A stretch of DNA of 64,000 bases from Emticicia sp. CRIBPO (GTDB taxonomy: Bacteria; Bacteroidota; Bacteroidia; Cytophagales; Spirosomataceae), in NCBI RefSeq assembly GCF_009905725.1, contig NZ_JAAAKV010000010.1:1-64000 (forward strand), in the 5' to 3' direction. This document shows, piece after piece, positions 34,844 through 43,404 of the stretch. The position numbers were made by a program, and so were the translations under genes. Each line of letters begins with the position of its first letter. Position 1 is the stretch's first letter. The notes under the pieces were generated by a model. The model saw only the letters and a list, made by a program, of their open reading frames with translations. It was not told the origin of the DNA and searched no databases.

Positions 34844-35668
34844 TTAGTCGTCTTGTCTGATTCTTTCGTCCTGGTAGTATTTACCCAATTTGTATTTTTG
34901 CTTCACATCATCTGAAAGGAAGGTGGCAAAAGTGTCTCCTCTCAAGCCAAGGCGGATGGTTTCAAGAGGAATGATTTCGTTGGGAGCAATGTTGCCCAGG
35001 TTGACGTTAGTACCGACTAACTTGACAAAATATACCTGCTGTGATTTTTGAGGGGCTTCCCAGATGATTTTTTCTGCAGGGATGGCATGGATAATTTCAT
35101 CCACAAGGCCCTGGCGGACTTCTCCGCTGCTTCTGTACAAACCGATGTTTCCGCCTTCACGGGCTTCGCCGATCACTTTCCAGGCACCGGCATCCAATTC
35201 AGCCTGCATCATCTGGATCCATTTGTAAGGAGCAAATATTTTTTCAGCGTCTTTGGAACCTACCTCCGACAACACTTTGCCGCGGCTGGCCAGACGTTTG
35301 ATATAATCGCATTTTTCGTCGTGTGGAAGGGTGATGGAGCCGTCAGAAACTTCTGCATGTTCCAGCTTGAATTCGTCGAGCACACGGATATAGTCTTCAA
35401 ACTGATTTCTGACTACAAATGCTTCAAACAGGGTCCCACCGAAATATACCGGAATCCCGGCTGATTGATAAACTTCTATTTTAGCTTTTAAGTCGGGAGT
35501 GACAAAAGAGGTCGCCCAACCTAATTTTACGATGTCTATATATTGTGCGGAGGTGCTGAGGACATCCTCGGTCTCCCGGATGCTTAATCCTTTGTCCATA
35601 ACCATTGTTAAGCCGGCATCACGAGGTTGTACCGTCCGCTCTGGAACCTGTAAAAGAGAGTAATTCAT
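34844..35668 (-). CDS. comA: Phosphosulfolactate synthase (ComA family)
   Basis: The 274-residue product is a TIM barrel of the ComA family, which adds sulfite to phosphoenolpyruvate to give (2R)-phospho-3-sulfolactate. Matching segments are KLGWATSFV, VYFGGTLFEAFV, EVSDGSITLP, SEVGSKDAEK and EAREGGNIGLYR. In methanogens this leads to coenzyme M; in Bacteroidota a more likely product is cysteate or sulfolactate for sulfonolipids, an inference. comB and comC homologues are not adjacent. It is the first gene of the operon with dedA and aroE. Confidence 0.85.
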   Translation of the reverse strand: MNYSLLQVPERTVQPRDAGLTMVMDKGLSIRETEDVLSTSAQYIDIVKLGWATSFVTPDLKAKIEVYQSAGIPVYFGGTLFEAFVVRNQFEDYIRVLDEFKLEHAEVSDGSITLPHDEKCDYIKRLASRGKVLSEVGSKDAEKIFAPYKWIQMMQAELDAGAWKVIGEAREGGNIGLYRSSGEVRQGLVDEIIHAIPAEKIIWEAPQKSQQVYFVKLVGTNVNLGNIAPNEIIPLETIRLGLRGDTFATFLSDDVKQKYKLGKYYQDERIRQDD

Positions 35669-35835
35669 TATGAGTGATTAATTTTTCTAAAAATTACTCT
35701 GTAAAAGTAGTTCTTTTTTGCCAATAATTTGATTACCGCCAATCTTTTTGTGCTTATTTCAGGAATCCGTGCAATGAAATGTTGTTATAATTATTCGCTG
35801 TTACCGGTCCGTTTTTGAAGCATAAAGTGTACTTT

Positions 35836-37197
35836 TTAGTGCCCTCCACCACTAAAAACGGCCCTTTCTCCACTGGCTTTGACGGATTTGATGAATAGCA
35901 TCGCCGTGGCTGCAAAACACAGCAATACTCCTGCCGTACGGATGGCATTTAAGGGATTACTGTCCAGGAATGTTTTATAAATATAGCCGAAACTGAGATT
36001 CTGGATCAGCATCGGTACGACGATCATCATATTGACAATGCCCATATACACACCATAGCGGGTTTTGGGGATCGAAGCCGCCACCAGGATATAAGGAACG
36101 CCCATCATGCTCGCCCAGGCTATGCCGAAGCCTACCATTGGTACAAAAAGCAGGTATTTGTTTGTAATGCCCGGCAGGACCAGTAATGCGATACCGGCCA
36201 TCAGCAGGCAAATGAAATGGACCCATTTGGCACTGTATTTCTGAGCCAGCCAGACCAGCCCGAAGGCAGAAAGGAAGGTGACGATGTTGTACCAGCCGTT
36301 TAAAAGCCCTGTCCATCCGACAGCCTCTTCATACATGTGCTTTTCCTGTTCATTCAGGTTATTCAGATTGGCTTCAATACCCCAGACGGATTTAGCAACA
36401 CCATGAGAGATAAATTGCCAGTAACAAAACATGGCATACCATTGGAATAAATAAACCAGGGCCAGTTTTTTAAGGAGAGACGGCATTTCCCTGATGGCCG
36501 AAAATATTTCAATAAAGGGCTCAAAGATGCCTTTTCCTTTTCTTTTGGCCATCTCTTCCAGTTCTTCTTCAGAGGGAGGAATTTCGGGTGTGGTTTTGAC
36601 AGACCAGAGTACCGAACCAATGGAAGCGATACATCCTACAAAGAAAGAACCGAACGCCCAGTAGGGGATGCCGGCAGGTGATTTCCCTGTGATGATGATC
36701 TGGAAAAAATACAGGGATAAATTGGCCAGGGTAATGCCCAGTCCGGTGAAAAAGCTCTGGGCGAGGAAACCTGTAGGTTGTTGTTCTTCCGGAAGTTTAT
36801 CGGCAATAAAAGCCCTGTATGGCTCCATGGCGGTGTTATTGGCCGCGTCAAGAATCCACAGTAAACTGGCGGCCATCCACAAAGTGCTGCTGAATGGCAT
36901 ACTGAAGAGGCATAAGCTGCAGAATATGGCCCCGACAAGGAAATATGGCTTTCTTCTGCCCCATCTGGGACTCCAGGTTTTGTCGCTGATGGCTCCGATA
37001 ACCGGCTGAATCAGCAATCCGGTCATGGGGCCTGCGAGATTAAGTATGGGAAGGTCTTCGGGATTGGCATTTAAAAAAGTATAAATTGGATTCATGGCTG
37101 TTTGTTGCAATCCAAAGCTATATTGAATACCAAAGAAACCAAAGTTCATGTTAATAATTTGCCAGAAACTTAGTTTGGGTTTAAATTGAATGATCAT
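35836..37197 (-). CDS. MFS transporter, sugar (GPH/SLC45-like) type
   Basis: The product (453 residues from the ATG at 37197) has about twelve membrane helices. SDKTWSPRWGRRKPYF is the loop motif after helix 2 of sucrose/maltose-type MFS carriers, and GIPYWAFGSFFVG and GVPYILVAASIP are in family positions. The frame extends upstream to 37233, but the extra 12 residues are not needed before the basic start and first helix. It probably imports a disaccharide or similar glycoside with protons. It stands 167 bases before the comA operon with no enzyme of sugar breakdown nearby. Confidence 0.85.
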   Translation of the reverse strand: MIIQFKPKLSFWQIINMNFGFFGIQYSFGLQQTAMNPIYTFLNANPEDLPILNLAGPMTGLLIQPVIGAISDKTWSPRWGRRKPYFLVGAIFCSLCLFSMPFSSTLWMAASLLWILDAANNTAMEPYRAFIADKLPEEQQPTGFLAQSFFTGLGITLANLSLYFFQIIITGKSPAGIPYWAFGSFFVGCIASIGSVLWSVKTTPEIPPSEEELEEMAKRKGKGIFEPFIEIFSAIREMPSLLKKLALVYLFQWYAMFCYWQFISHGVAKSVWGIEANLNNLNEQEKHMYEEAVGWTGLLNGWYNIVTFLSAFGLVWLAQKYSAKWVHFICLLMAGIALLVLPGITNKYLLFVPMVGFGIAWASMMGVPYILVAASIPKTRYGVYMGIVNMMIVVPMLIQNLSFGYIYKTFLDSNPLNAIRTAGVLLCFAATAMLFIKSVKASGERAVFSGGGH

Positions 37198-37327
37198 TTG
37201 GGTATAGGCTTGAGTAATTTTTGAACAAATCAATAGAAAAAAAAGTATTTTTTGGATAATACGCTGTTTTTTTATTACTATATTTTTTTAAATTTCCGGC
37301 ATAATGAACCGGATGTGAATAGTTGAA

Positions 37328-38719
37328 ATGAGGAAAAGTGCCCTGAAGTTTTTAATAGTCTTGTTTTCCACATCATTTTATATGGTTTCGGGGCAGAAAT
37401 ACATTCCCGTCGGCGAGGTCAGGATTACGGGAAATAACCGGACACACGGCCGGATCATCTCCAGGGAACTGACTTTTAAAACCGGTGACACGCTGGCCGT
37501 TGACGAGGTCGGTAAAACACTGGAACGCAGCCGGCAGAATATTTTCAATACCAATCTTTTCATCTGGGCCAAGGTAACAGGAGACATCACCAGCGATACT
37601 TTAAAAGTAGAAATTGAGGTCAAGGAAAGATGGTATTTTATGGTCTTGCCCCTTGTTTTTCTGGCAGACCGGAACATTAACGAGTGGTGGTACGACCGCA
37701 ACCATGACCTGAGGCGGATTACTTACGGAGGCATCATCAAGCATTTTAACCTTTCAGGAAATAATGACCAGCTCAGGCTTAAAGCCTACGGTGGTTTTGT
37801 ACCTTATTTTGAGCTGAGTTATATCAAACCCTATATTGACAAACGCCAGCGGATGGGCATCAGCGGAGGGCTGTTTTTTTCAACTCAACGGACAATGGCC
37901 TTCAGGACCTGGAACGACAAGCTTGACTTTCATCCCACAGAAGCCCGGAGCCGCCGCCGTGCGGGCGGATTTGCCGAATACCGGCTGAGGAATTCCCTTT
38001 ATCATTTCCATTCTCTTTATGTGGGGTTTTCCCATGCTAAAATCGCCGATACGATAGCGGCTTTAAATCCGAACTATTTCGGAGAAAGACAAACCACACA
38101 GAGGATTCTCACGCTGAGTTATGACTACCGTTTTGACAACCGTGACAACCGACAATATCCTTTAAAGGGGCGTTACTTTTTCGGACAGCTGGCTAATTAT
38201 CAGATTTATACAGACAAGCACTCAAGCCAGACCAGCCTGGTTACGGGAATAGGGGAGTACTTTAAAATAAGAGGTAAATTATACGGAGACGTGATGTTCA
38301 GGGCCAAAGTGTCGGCTCCGCAGCGGCAATTTTATCCTGTCACCAGCGGGCTCGGTTTCAATAATAACCTGGTCAGAGGGTACGAATTGTATGTGATCGA
38401 CGGGCAGAACTACACATTATTTAAAACCAATTTGAAATATCAATTATTAAAACATACTTTTGACCTGCGAAAACTAATCAGAATCAAGCAGTTTAATAAC
38501 CTGCCGGTGGCTGTTTATCCGAACGCTTACTACGACATGGGTTATGTCAGGAACTATCACCCTGAGTTAAGCAATACAAAATTAGGCAATAAGTGGCTGA
38601 AAGGCGGAGGACTTGGCCTGGATATTGTGACCTGGTATGATACGACGATCAAATTCAACTATTCGGTCAACCAGATGAAAGAAAAAAGATTTTATTTTGG
38701 AATTTACAGAGATTTATAA
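37328..38719 (+). CDS. Omp85-family outer-membrane protein (short BamA/TamA-like)
   Basis: The 463-residue product has a signal peptide ending SGQK, one POTRA-like domain (about 25-100, GEVRITGNNRTHGRIISREL) and a C-terminal Omp85 barrel. The barrel has LSYDYRFDNRDNRQYPLKGRYF, a variant of the family repeat before the conserved region, and GLGFNNNLVRGYEL. With a single POTRA it is shorter than BamA (five) and is unlikely to be the main assembly factor; a specialised secretion or lipid role is possible. It is divergent from the MFS gene. Confidence 0.82.
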   Translation: MRKSALKFLIVLFSTSFYMVSGQKYIPVGEVRITGNNRTHGRIISRELTFKTGDTLAVDEVGKTLERSRQNIFNTNLFIWAKVTGDITSDTLKVEIEVKERWYFMVLPLVFLADRNINEWWYDRNHDLRRITYGGIIKHFNLSGNNDQLRLKAYGGFVPYFELSYIKPYIDKRQRMGISGGLFFSTQRTMAFRTWNDKLDFHPTEARSRRRAGGFAEYRLRNSLYHFHSLYVGFSHAKIADTIAALNPNYFGERQTTQRILTLSYDYRFDNRDNRQYPLKGRYFFGQLANYQIYTDKHSSQTSLVTGIGEYFKIRGKLYGDVMFRAKVSAPQRQFYPVTSGLGFNNNLVRGYELYVIDGQNYTLFKTNLKYQLLKHTFDLRKLIRIKQFNNLPVAVYPNAYYDMGYVRNYHPELSNTKLGNKWLKGGGLGLDIVTWYDTTIKFNYSVNQMKEKRFYFGIYRDL

Positions 38720-38750
38720 ACTAAATAACCTTTAATAATAGCCCAACATT

Positions 38751-39302
38751 ATGAAATTTCAATATATCCTTATAGTTTTACTGTTTGTTTTTGCATGTTC
38801 TAACCCAAAAAGTGAACAAGAAGTGGAAAGCCCGGCCTCACCGCCTAAAACAGTAAATAAAAATTCAACAACCAATGCATTGCTGAAAAAAATCATGGGT
38901 AACGGCGAAGGCCTGCTCAGGGGAGTCAATTTCGGTGATGACATCAGTGCGGTCAAGAAAAATGAGAAACTTGAGCTATTTGAGCAGGAGTCCACACACG
39001 TTGGCTACACATTTGATACTCCGGATCTGGAGACCGTTGATATACTTTATGGAAAAGACCCCAAAGGAAAGCTGAATTCGATTCAGCTTGATATTTATAT
39101 GAATTCTGATGAATCAAATGAAGAGCTTTACAAAGCTTTCAGCGATTATTTCAGCCTGAAGTTCGGTAAAATGACAGAAGTAGGAGGCAATGCCACCTGG
39201 AATCTGACACCCAAAGGAATTTTAACCATTAAAAAAGTTAAGACCAACCTGGACCGCGGACTTGAAGTGAAATTTATGCAGGATTCACCACAAGCTCTTT
39301 AA
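38751..39302 (+). CDS. Lipoprotein of unknown function
   Basis: The 183-residue product has a lipoprotein signal with Cys16 (VFAC) and a serine/proline linker, then a folded part (about 45-180) with LLRGVNFGDDISAVKK near 56 and the strand NSIQLDIYM. It resembles no family I can name. It begins 31 bases after the Omp85 gene and may be its operon partner. Its last 29 bases overlap the 3' end of hemH on the opposite strand. Confidence 0.75.
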   Translation: MKFQYILIVLLFVFACSNPKSEQEVESPASPPKTVNKNSTTNALLKKIMGNGEGLLRGVNFGDDISAVKKNEKLELFEQESTHVGYTFDTPDLETVDILYGKDPKGKLNSIQLDIYMNSDESNEELYKAFSDYFSLKFGKMTEVGGNATWNLTPKGILTIKKVKTNLDRGLEVKFMQDSPQAL

Positions 39303-40302
39303 GCAGCTCTACCCAGTTTTCAGAATCGTTGAGACTTTCTACGAGTTGCCATTGCTGACCGCCGTGCTCCTCAAACATTTCTTTGTACTCAACACCCACT
39401 TCAATGGTGGTTTCGAGACAATCGGAAATAAACGCAGGAGAGAAAGCCAGTACTTTTTTAACGCCTTTTTCGCCAAGTTCCTTGATCAGGACGTCAGTAT
39501 ATGGCTGGATCCACGGATCTTTGCCCAGACGTGACTGGAAACTGGTCGTGTAGGTGCCTTCTTTCAAACCAAGGGCTTTGACCAGCAAACGGGTAGTTTC
39601 AAAACACTGGGCACGATAACAGAATTGATTATGCGGGGTGATTTTATCACAGCAGGAGCCAAGCTTACAGACATTGCCCTGATCATCGCCCTTTAAAATC
39701 TGACGGGCGGGTAATCCGTGATAACTGAATACAAAATGGTCAAATTCGGACTCAGCCATGTGTTTACGGGCATTGGCCGCAAAACCTTCAATAAATCTCG
39801 GGTGATTATAGAAATAATTGGCAAATCTGATTTCCGGAATCACCTGCCATTGTCCTGTAACACGCATCACTTCTTCATAAACCGATCCGGTAGAAGCCGA
39901 GGCATATTGAGGGAAAAGAGGGATAACTACCAGGTTTTTAATGCCGGATTTGCGAAATTCTTCCAGTTTTGAGGCGATGGACGGACTCTGGTACCTCATG
40001 GCCAGTTTTACGACGTAGTCCTGTCCGAGCAGGTCCTGCAGTTGTCTTTCATTAGCCAATCCGTAAATTTTAAGCGGGGAACCTTCGGGGGTCCAGAGTT
40101 CACGATAGATTTTAGCTGATTTCGGAGCCCTGAACGGGGCAATGATGAGATTGATCAGCATCCATCTTGAAAGGTAAGGAATGTCGATGACCCTTCCGTC
40201 CATTAAAAACTCCCTGAGATATTTTCTGACATCCGGCACAGACGGGCTGTCCGGAGTACCTAAATTAACAATTAAAACACCTGTCTTAAAATCTGAATTC
40301 AC
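39274..40302 (-). CDS. hemH: Ferrochelatase
   Basis: The 342-residue product inserts iron into protoporphyrin IX, the last step of haem synthesis. NLGTPDSPSVPDVRKYL opens the protein and SYHGLPARQ holds the catalytic His195. Unusual is a cysteine-rich stretch with Cys212, Cys217, Cys218, Cys228 and Cys233 right after it, which could bind a metal or an iron-sulfur cluster as some bacterial ferrochelatases do, though the positions differ from those I know. It converges on and overlaps the lipoprotein gene. Confidence 0.95.
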   Translation of the reverse strand: MNSDFKTGVLIVNLGTPDSPSVPDVRKYLREFLMDGRVIDIPYLSRWMLINLIIAPFRAPKSAKIYRELWTPEGSPLKIYGLANERQLQDLLGQDYVVKLAMRYQSPSIASKLEEFRKSGIKNLVVIPLFPQYASASTGSVYEEVMRVTGQWQVIPEIRFANYFYNHPRFIEGFAANARKHMAESEFDHFVFSYHGLPARQILKGDDQGNVCKLGSCCDKITPHNQFCYRAQCFETTRLLVKALGLKEGTYTTSFQSRLGKDPWIQPYTDVLIKELGEKGVKKVLAFSPAFISDCLETTIEVGVEYKEMFEEHGGQQWQLVESLNDSENWVELLKELVVNPA

Positions 40303-40511
40303 GTATAAAAAGTATAAATGTTGACCTTACAACGTTAGTAATGTTTATTTTCGATGGGTTGTGTGAATAATTTCCGCAAAGAAACAAAAGGAAATGCGAA
40401 TTTCACAATCTGTAGCTTCAAGCCTTCAGCAAATAGCCCTGAGAATCCGGTATTTCTCTGTCCTTTTCAGATAGTATAACCCTGAAAATGGTCATTAGGT
40501 TTTAAATTACA

Positions 40512-40554
40512 CCGTAAAATAAATTTACGGGCCATTTTGCGAATTTTCGCAAAA
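40512..40554. promoter_or_regulatory. Two adjacent inverted repeats over a promoter region
   Basis: CCGTAAA (40512-40518) pairs with TTTACGG (40524-40530). Directly after, TTTTGCGAA-TT-TTCGCAAAA forms a perfect 20-base palindrome at 40535-40554. The palindrome contains the TTTG that would be the -33 element of the box at 40562, so a regulator bound there would control the small ORF downstream. Confidence 0.5.
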
Positions 40555-40561
40555 CATTTTT

Positions 40562-40569
40562 TATATTTG
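40562..40569 (+). promoter_or_regulatory. Promoter -7 box (TATATTTG) before the 57-residue ORF
   Basis: An exact TAnnTTTG match, 24 bases before the ATG at 40594, with TTTG at 40536-40539 as -33 element 22 bases upstream. Confidence 0.6.
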
Positions 40570-40593
40570 ATCTTTACATTTCATTAATCCATC

Positions 40594-40767
40594 ATGAATA
40601 ACATGGAAGCTCAAATCAATCAAAAGTCTTCTGAAGATTCCGGCAGCCAGCACATCAGTATCAAAGATTGTCTGAGACTTATCGGAATTAAGGAACTTAC
40701 AGCAAATATTTACGCCGTTCCTTCTAAAAGGAAAGAAAAAGAAGTAAAACTGGAAGGGGCTTATTAA
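40594..40767 (+). CDS. Small conserved-looking ORF, 57 residues, unknown function
   Basis: The frame from ATG 40594 to TAA 40765-40767 encodes a charged protein: a polar N-terminus (MNNMEAQINQKSSEDSGSQ), a short hydrophobic middle (CLRLIGIKELTANIYAV) and a basic end (PSKRKEKEVKLEGAY). A second ATG at 40603 is possible. It has a textbook promoter with a palindrome and its last four bases overlap the end of the purF-like gene on the other strand. No family is recognised; it has no signal peptide or membrane helix. It may be a small regulatory protein or an artefact of a promoter for an unannotated RNA. Confidence 0.45.
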   Translation: MNNMEAQINQKSSEDSGSQHISIKDCLRLIGIKELTANIYAVPSKRKEKEVKLEGAY

Positions 40768-42656
40768 TAAGCCCTTACCAGTTTACCTTCCATAAAATTC
40801 ACAAATGCTTTATTCACCACTTTATTACCACCTTTGGTAGGATAGTCCCCGGTAAAGTACCAGTCTCCAAGATTTTTAGGGCATGCCTTGTGCAGGTTAT
40901 CAACTGTCTGATAGATAACTGCCACCTCTGCTTTAATGCCTTCAGGTTTGATAATTTCAGCGATTTTTGTAGAAATGTCTTCGTCGGTAAATGGCTCGAA
41001 CAATTGTTTTACAAAGTTCTGTTCCTGGGCGTTTTTGGTCTGGAGATTAGCCACTGCCTGAGCATAGACTTCTTCTTTCAGATACTCCATGCCTCTTTCT
41101 TTCAATAAGGCCAGCATAGCCCTGAAAGCCACAAATTCCCTGACTTTTGACATGTCGATGCCGTAACAATCCGGGAACCTGATCTGAGGAGCAGATGAAA
41201 CAATAACAATTTTCTTTGGTCCGAGTTTATCCAGCAATTTCAGGATACTTTTTTCAAGGGTAGTTCCTCTTACAATAGAGTCATCGATGACCACGATCGT
41301 ATCAACACCCTTTCTGATCACGCCATGTGTCATTTCATACACATGAGAGACCATTTCACTGCGGTCGTCGTCATTGGTGATGAAAGTACGCAGCTTGACG
41401 TCTTTAGAGATGATTTTCTCAAAACGGGGTTTGAAATCCAGGATTTTATCAAGCTCCTCGTCTGTAAGATTGGATTTCTTGATTTTGTTTTTCCTCCAGT
41501 CGGCCAGATGGTTTTCTATGCCTTCCACCATGCCGTAAAACGCGGCTTCGGCGGTATTGGGAATGTAGGAGAAAACGGTATTTTCAAGGTCGTAGTCAAT
41601 TTCCTTCAGGATCTGAGGAATGAGCAGGCGGCCTAATTCTTTTCTTTCTTTGTAGATTTCGCTGTCGGAGCCTCTCGAGAAGTAGATCCTCTCAAAACTA
41701 CAGGCTTTTCTTTCGACAGCTGGTAAGATATTAAACTCGCCGAATTCGCCGTGCTTGTCAATAATGATGGCATTTCCGGGGGAAATTTCCTTTACGTCGT
41801 CATATTTGGCACCAAAAGCGGCTTTGATCGCAGGTCTTTCAGAAGCTACCACCACCACTTCGTCATTGGCCCAGTAATAGGCGGGACGGATTCCGGCAGG
41901 GTCTCTTACGACGAAAGCGGTACCATAACCCGTAATACCGGCCATAGCGTAACCACCGTCAAAGTCTCTGCATGATCTGTGCAATACCCTTTGGATGTCC
42001 ATGTTGTCTTCGATGATGTCAGACAAGGCCGGATTTTCATAAATACCTTTAAAACGCTCAAAAACCCTCTGGTTCTCTTCATCAAGGAAGTGCCCGATTT
42101 TTTCCATGACCGTGATCGTATCTCCCTGATCTTTAGGGTGCTGTCCGAGTTTTACCAGTTTCTGGAAAAGCTCATCGGCATTCGTCATGTTGAAATTACC
42201 GGCACAAACAAGATTCCGGCTTCTCCAGTTGCTTTGCCGGAGCATCGGATGGCAGTTCTCAATCTCATTTCTACCATGTGTCCCATAACGAAGATGGCCC
42301 AGCCAGACTTCTCCCGAAAACGCCACGTTCTTCTGTAACCAGTCGGCATCTTTGAGTTTTTCAGGCGAGTCCTTCAGAACTTCACGGTATTTTTCATTGA
42401 TTTTCTTGAAAATGTCAACCACAGGGCGGTTTTCGACGGACCGGTATCGGCTAATGTAACGGCTGCCCGGGGGCACCTCGATTTTGACATTAGCGACCCC
42501 CGCACCATCCTGGCCACGATTGGATTGCTTTTCCATGAGAACATACAATCGGTTGATTGCATAAAGTGGGGTGCCATACTTCTCGATATAATAATCAAGT
42601 GGCTTTCTGAGGCGAATGAGGGCAATGCCGCATTCATGTTTTATAGCGTCGCTCAT
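40764..42656 (-). CDS. purF: Amidophosphoribosyltransferase-like protein, long form
   Basis: The 630-residue product has the glutaminase N-terminus with Cys9 in KHECGIALI (as in PurF after a short propeptide) and a phosphoribosyltransferase domain with the PRPP loop VVIDDSIVRGTT near residue 440. It is about 130-150 residues longer than classical PurF because of inserts in both domains, a form that Bacteroidota carry beside a normal PurF. It would transfer ammonia to PRPP at the first step of purine synthesis, but a related amidotransferase reaction cannot be excluded. No purine genes are next to it. Confidence 0.82.
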   Translation of the reverse strand: MSDAIKHECGIALIRLRKPLDYYIEKYGTPLYAINRLYVLMEKQSNRGQDGAGVANVKIEVPPGSRYISRYRSVENRPVVDIFKKINEKYREVLKDSPEKLKDADWLQKNVAFSGEVWLGHLRYGTHGRNEIENCHPMLRQSNWRSRNLVCAGNFNMTNADELFQKLVKLGQHPKDQGDTITVMEKIGHFLDEENQRVFERFKGIYENPALSDIIEDNMDIQRVLHRSCRDFDGGYAMAGITGYGTAFVVRDPAGIRPAYYWANDEVVVVASERPAIKAAFGAKYDDVKEISPGNAIIIDKHGEFGEFNILPAVERKACSFERIYFSRGSDSEIYKERKELGRLLIPQILKEIDYDLENTVFSYIPNTAEAAFYGMVEGIENHLADWRKNKIKKSNLTDEELDKILDFKPRFEKIISKDVKLRTFITNDDDRSEMVSHVYEMTHGVIRKGVDTIVVIDDSIVRGTTLEKSILKLLDKLGPKKIVIVSSAPQIRFPDCYGIDMSKVREFVAFRAMLALLKERGMEYLKEEVYAQAVANLQTKNAQEQNFVKQLFEPFTDEDISTKIAEIIKPEGIKAEVAVIYQTVDNLHKACPKNLGDWYFTGDYPTKGGNKVVNKAFVNFMEGKLVRAY

Positions 42657-42880
42657 AATAAAAAAACGAAGTACAAAAAGAATTTATTTACGTACTAACA
42701 GTTTTTAAAGTACAAAGTTCCTAAGAATATCAGCGTGGTGCAAGACTAATTTGAAATAATTATTTAATTACCCTAAAATCATGTTATTGTTAAATTAAGT
42801 CAGATAAAATCAACAAGTAAAAAAGGAGGTTTTTGAACCGCTTGGTAACCTGATTTGAAAAGGTTTCAGGAATGAAAATT

Positions 42881-43318
42881 TCAGTCTGCCAGGTTAATGA
42901 TATAAGCAAAAGAAGTTTTATCTATCTCCAGGACTTTGTTCCCTGCTTTGATTTCCGAGGCGTGAATCCAGCCGTCGCATCTTGAGTTGTCTTTGTAAGT
43001 CTTCAGAGTAAGTTCTTTGAGCTTAACACCGTCAGATTCCAGGGTAAAAATGCTGTTGTTTCCGAGTTCGTTTGCCTGGATGATGAGGTCGTAAGTGTTG
43101 AATATCCCGTTGTCATATCTCAGATCGGTCACTTCCGCTTTAACCCCTGTCTTTCTCAGGTAAGTAATCCTGAGGTTGTCACGGGTATAGTTTTGGCTGG
43201 AGTCGCCGCTGTTGATTTTAAATGAGATCGAGGGAGGAGGGTTCTGGCATGCCATTCCTGAATCTTCACATGCCGTAAAGAGACAGGTCAATGCCCATAA
43301 AATCAATAGCTTTTTCAT
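42881..43318 (-). CDS. Small lipoprotein, unknown function
   Basis: The 145-residue product has a lipoprotein signal with Cys17 (FTAC) followed by GMACQNPPPSISF and a beta-rich domain with ITYLRKTG and NSIFTLESDGVKLKELTL. The pattern resembles other Bacteroidota lipoproteins beginning DxxxCxNPPP. No function can be given. A promoter box lies 18 bases upstream. Confidence 0.75.
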   Translation of the reverse strand: MKKLLILWALTCLFTACEDSGMACQNPPPSISFKINSGDSSQNYTRDNLRITYLRKTGVKAEVTDLRYDNGIFNTYDLIIQANELGNNSIFTLESDGVKLKELTLKTYKDNSRCDGWIHASEIKAGNKVLEIDKTSFAYIINLAD

Positions 43319-43335
43319 TATCTGTGATTTTAACC

Positions 43336-43343
43336 CAAATATA
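43336..43343 (-). promoter_or_regulatory. Promoter -7 box (TATATTTG) of the lipoprotein gene
   Basis: An exact TAnnTTTG match on the minus strand, 17 bases before the start codon at 43318. Confidence 0.5.
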
Positions 43344-43404
43344 ATAGCTCAGCCTCAGCCTGCTACCGGAAAGTTATTTAAAGGTAAATTATTTTAAGGG
43401 CAGC

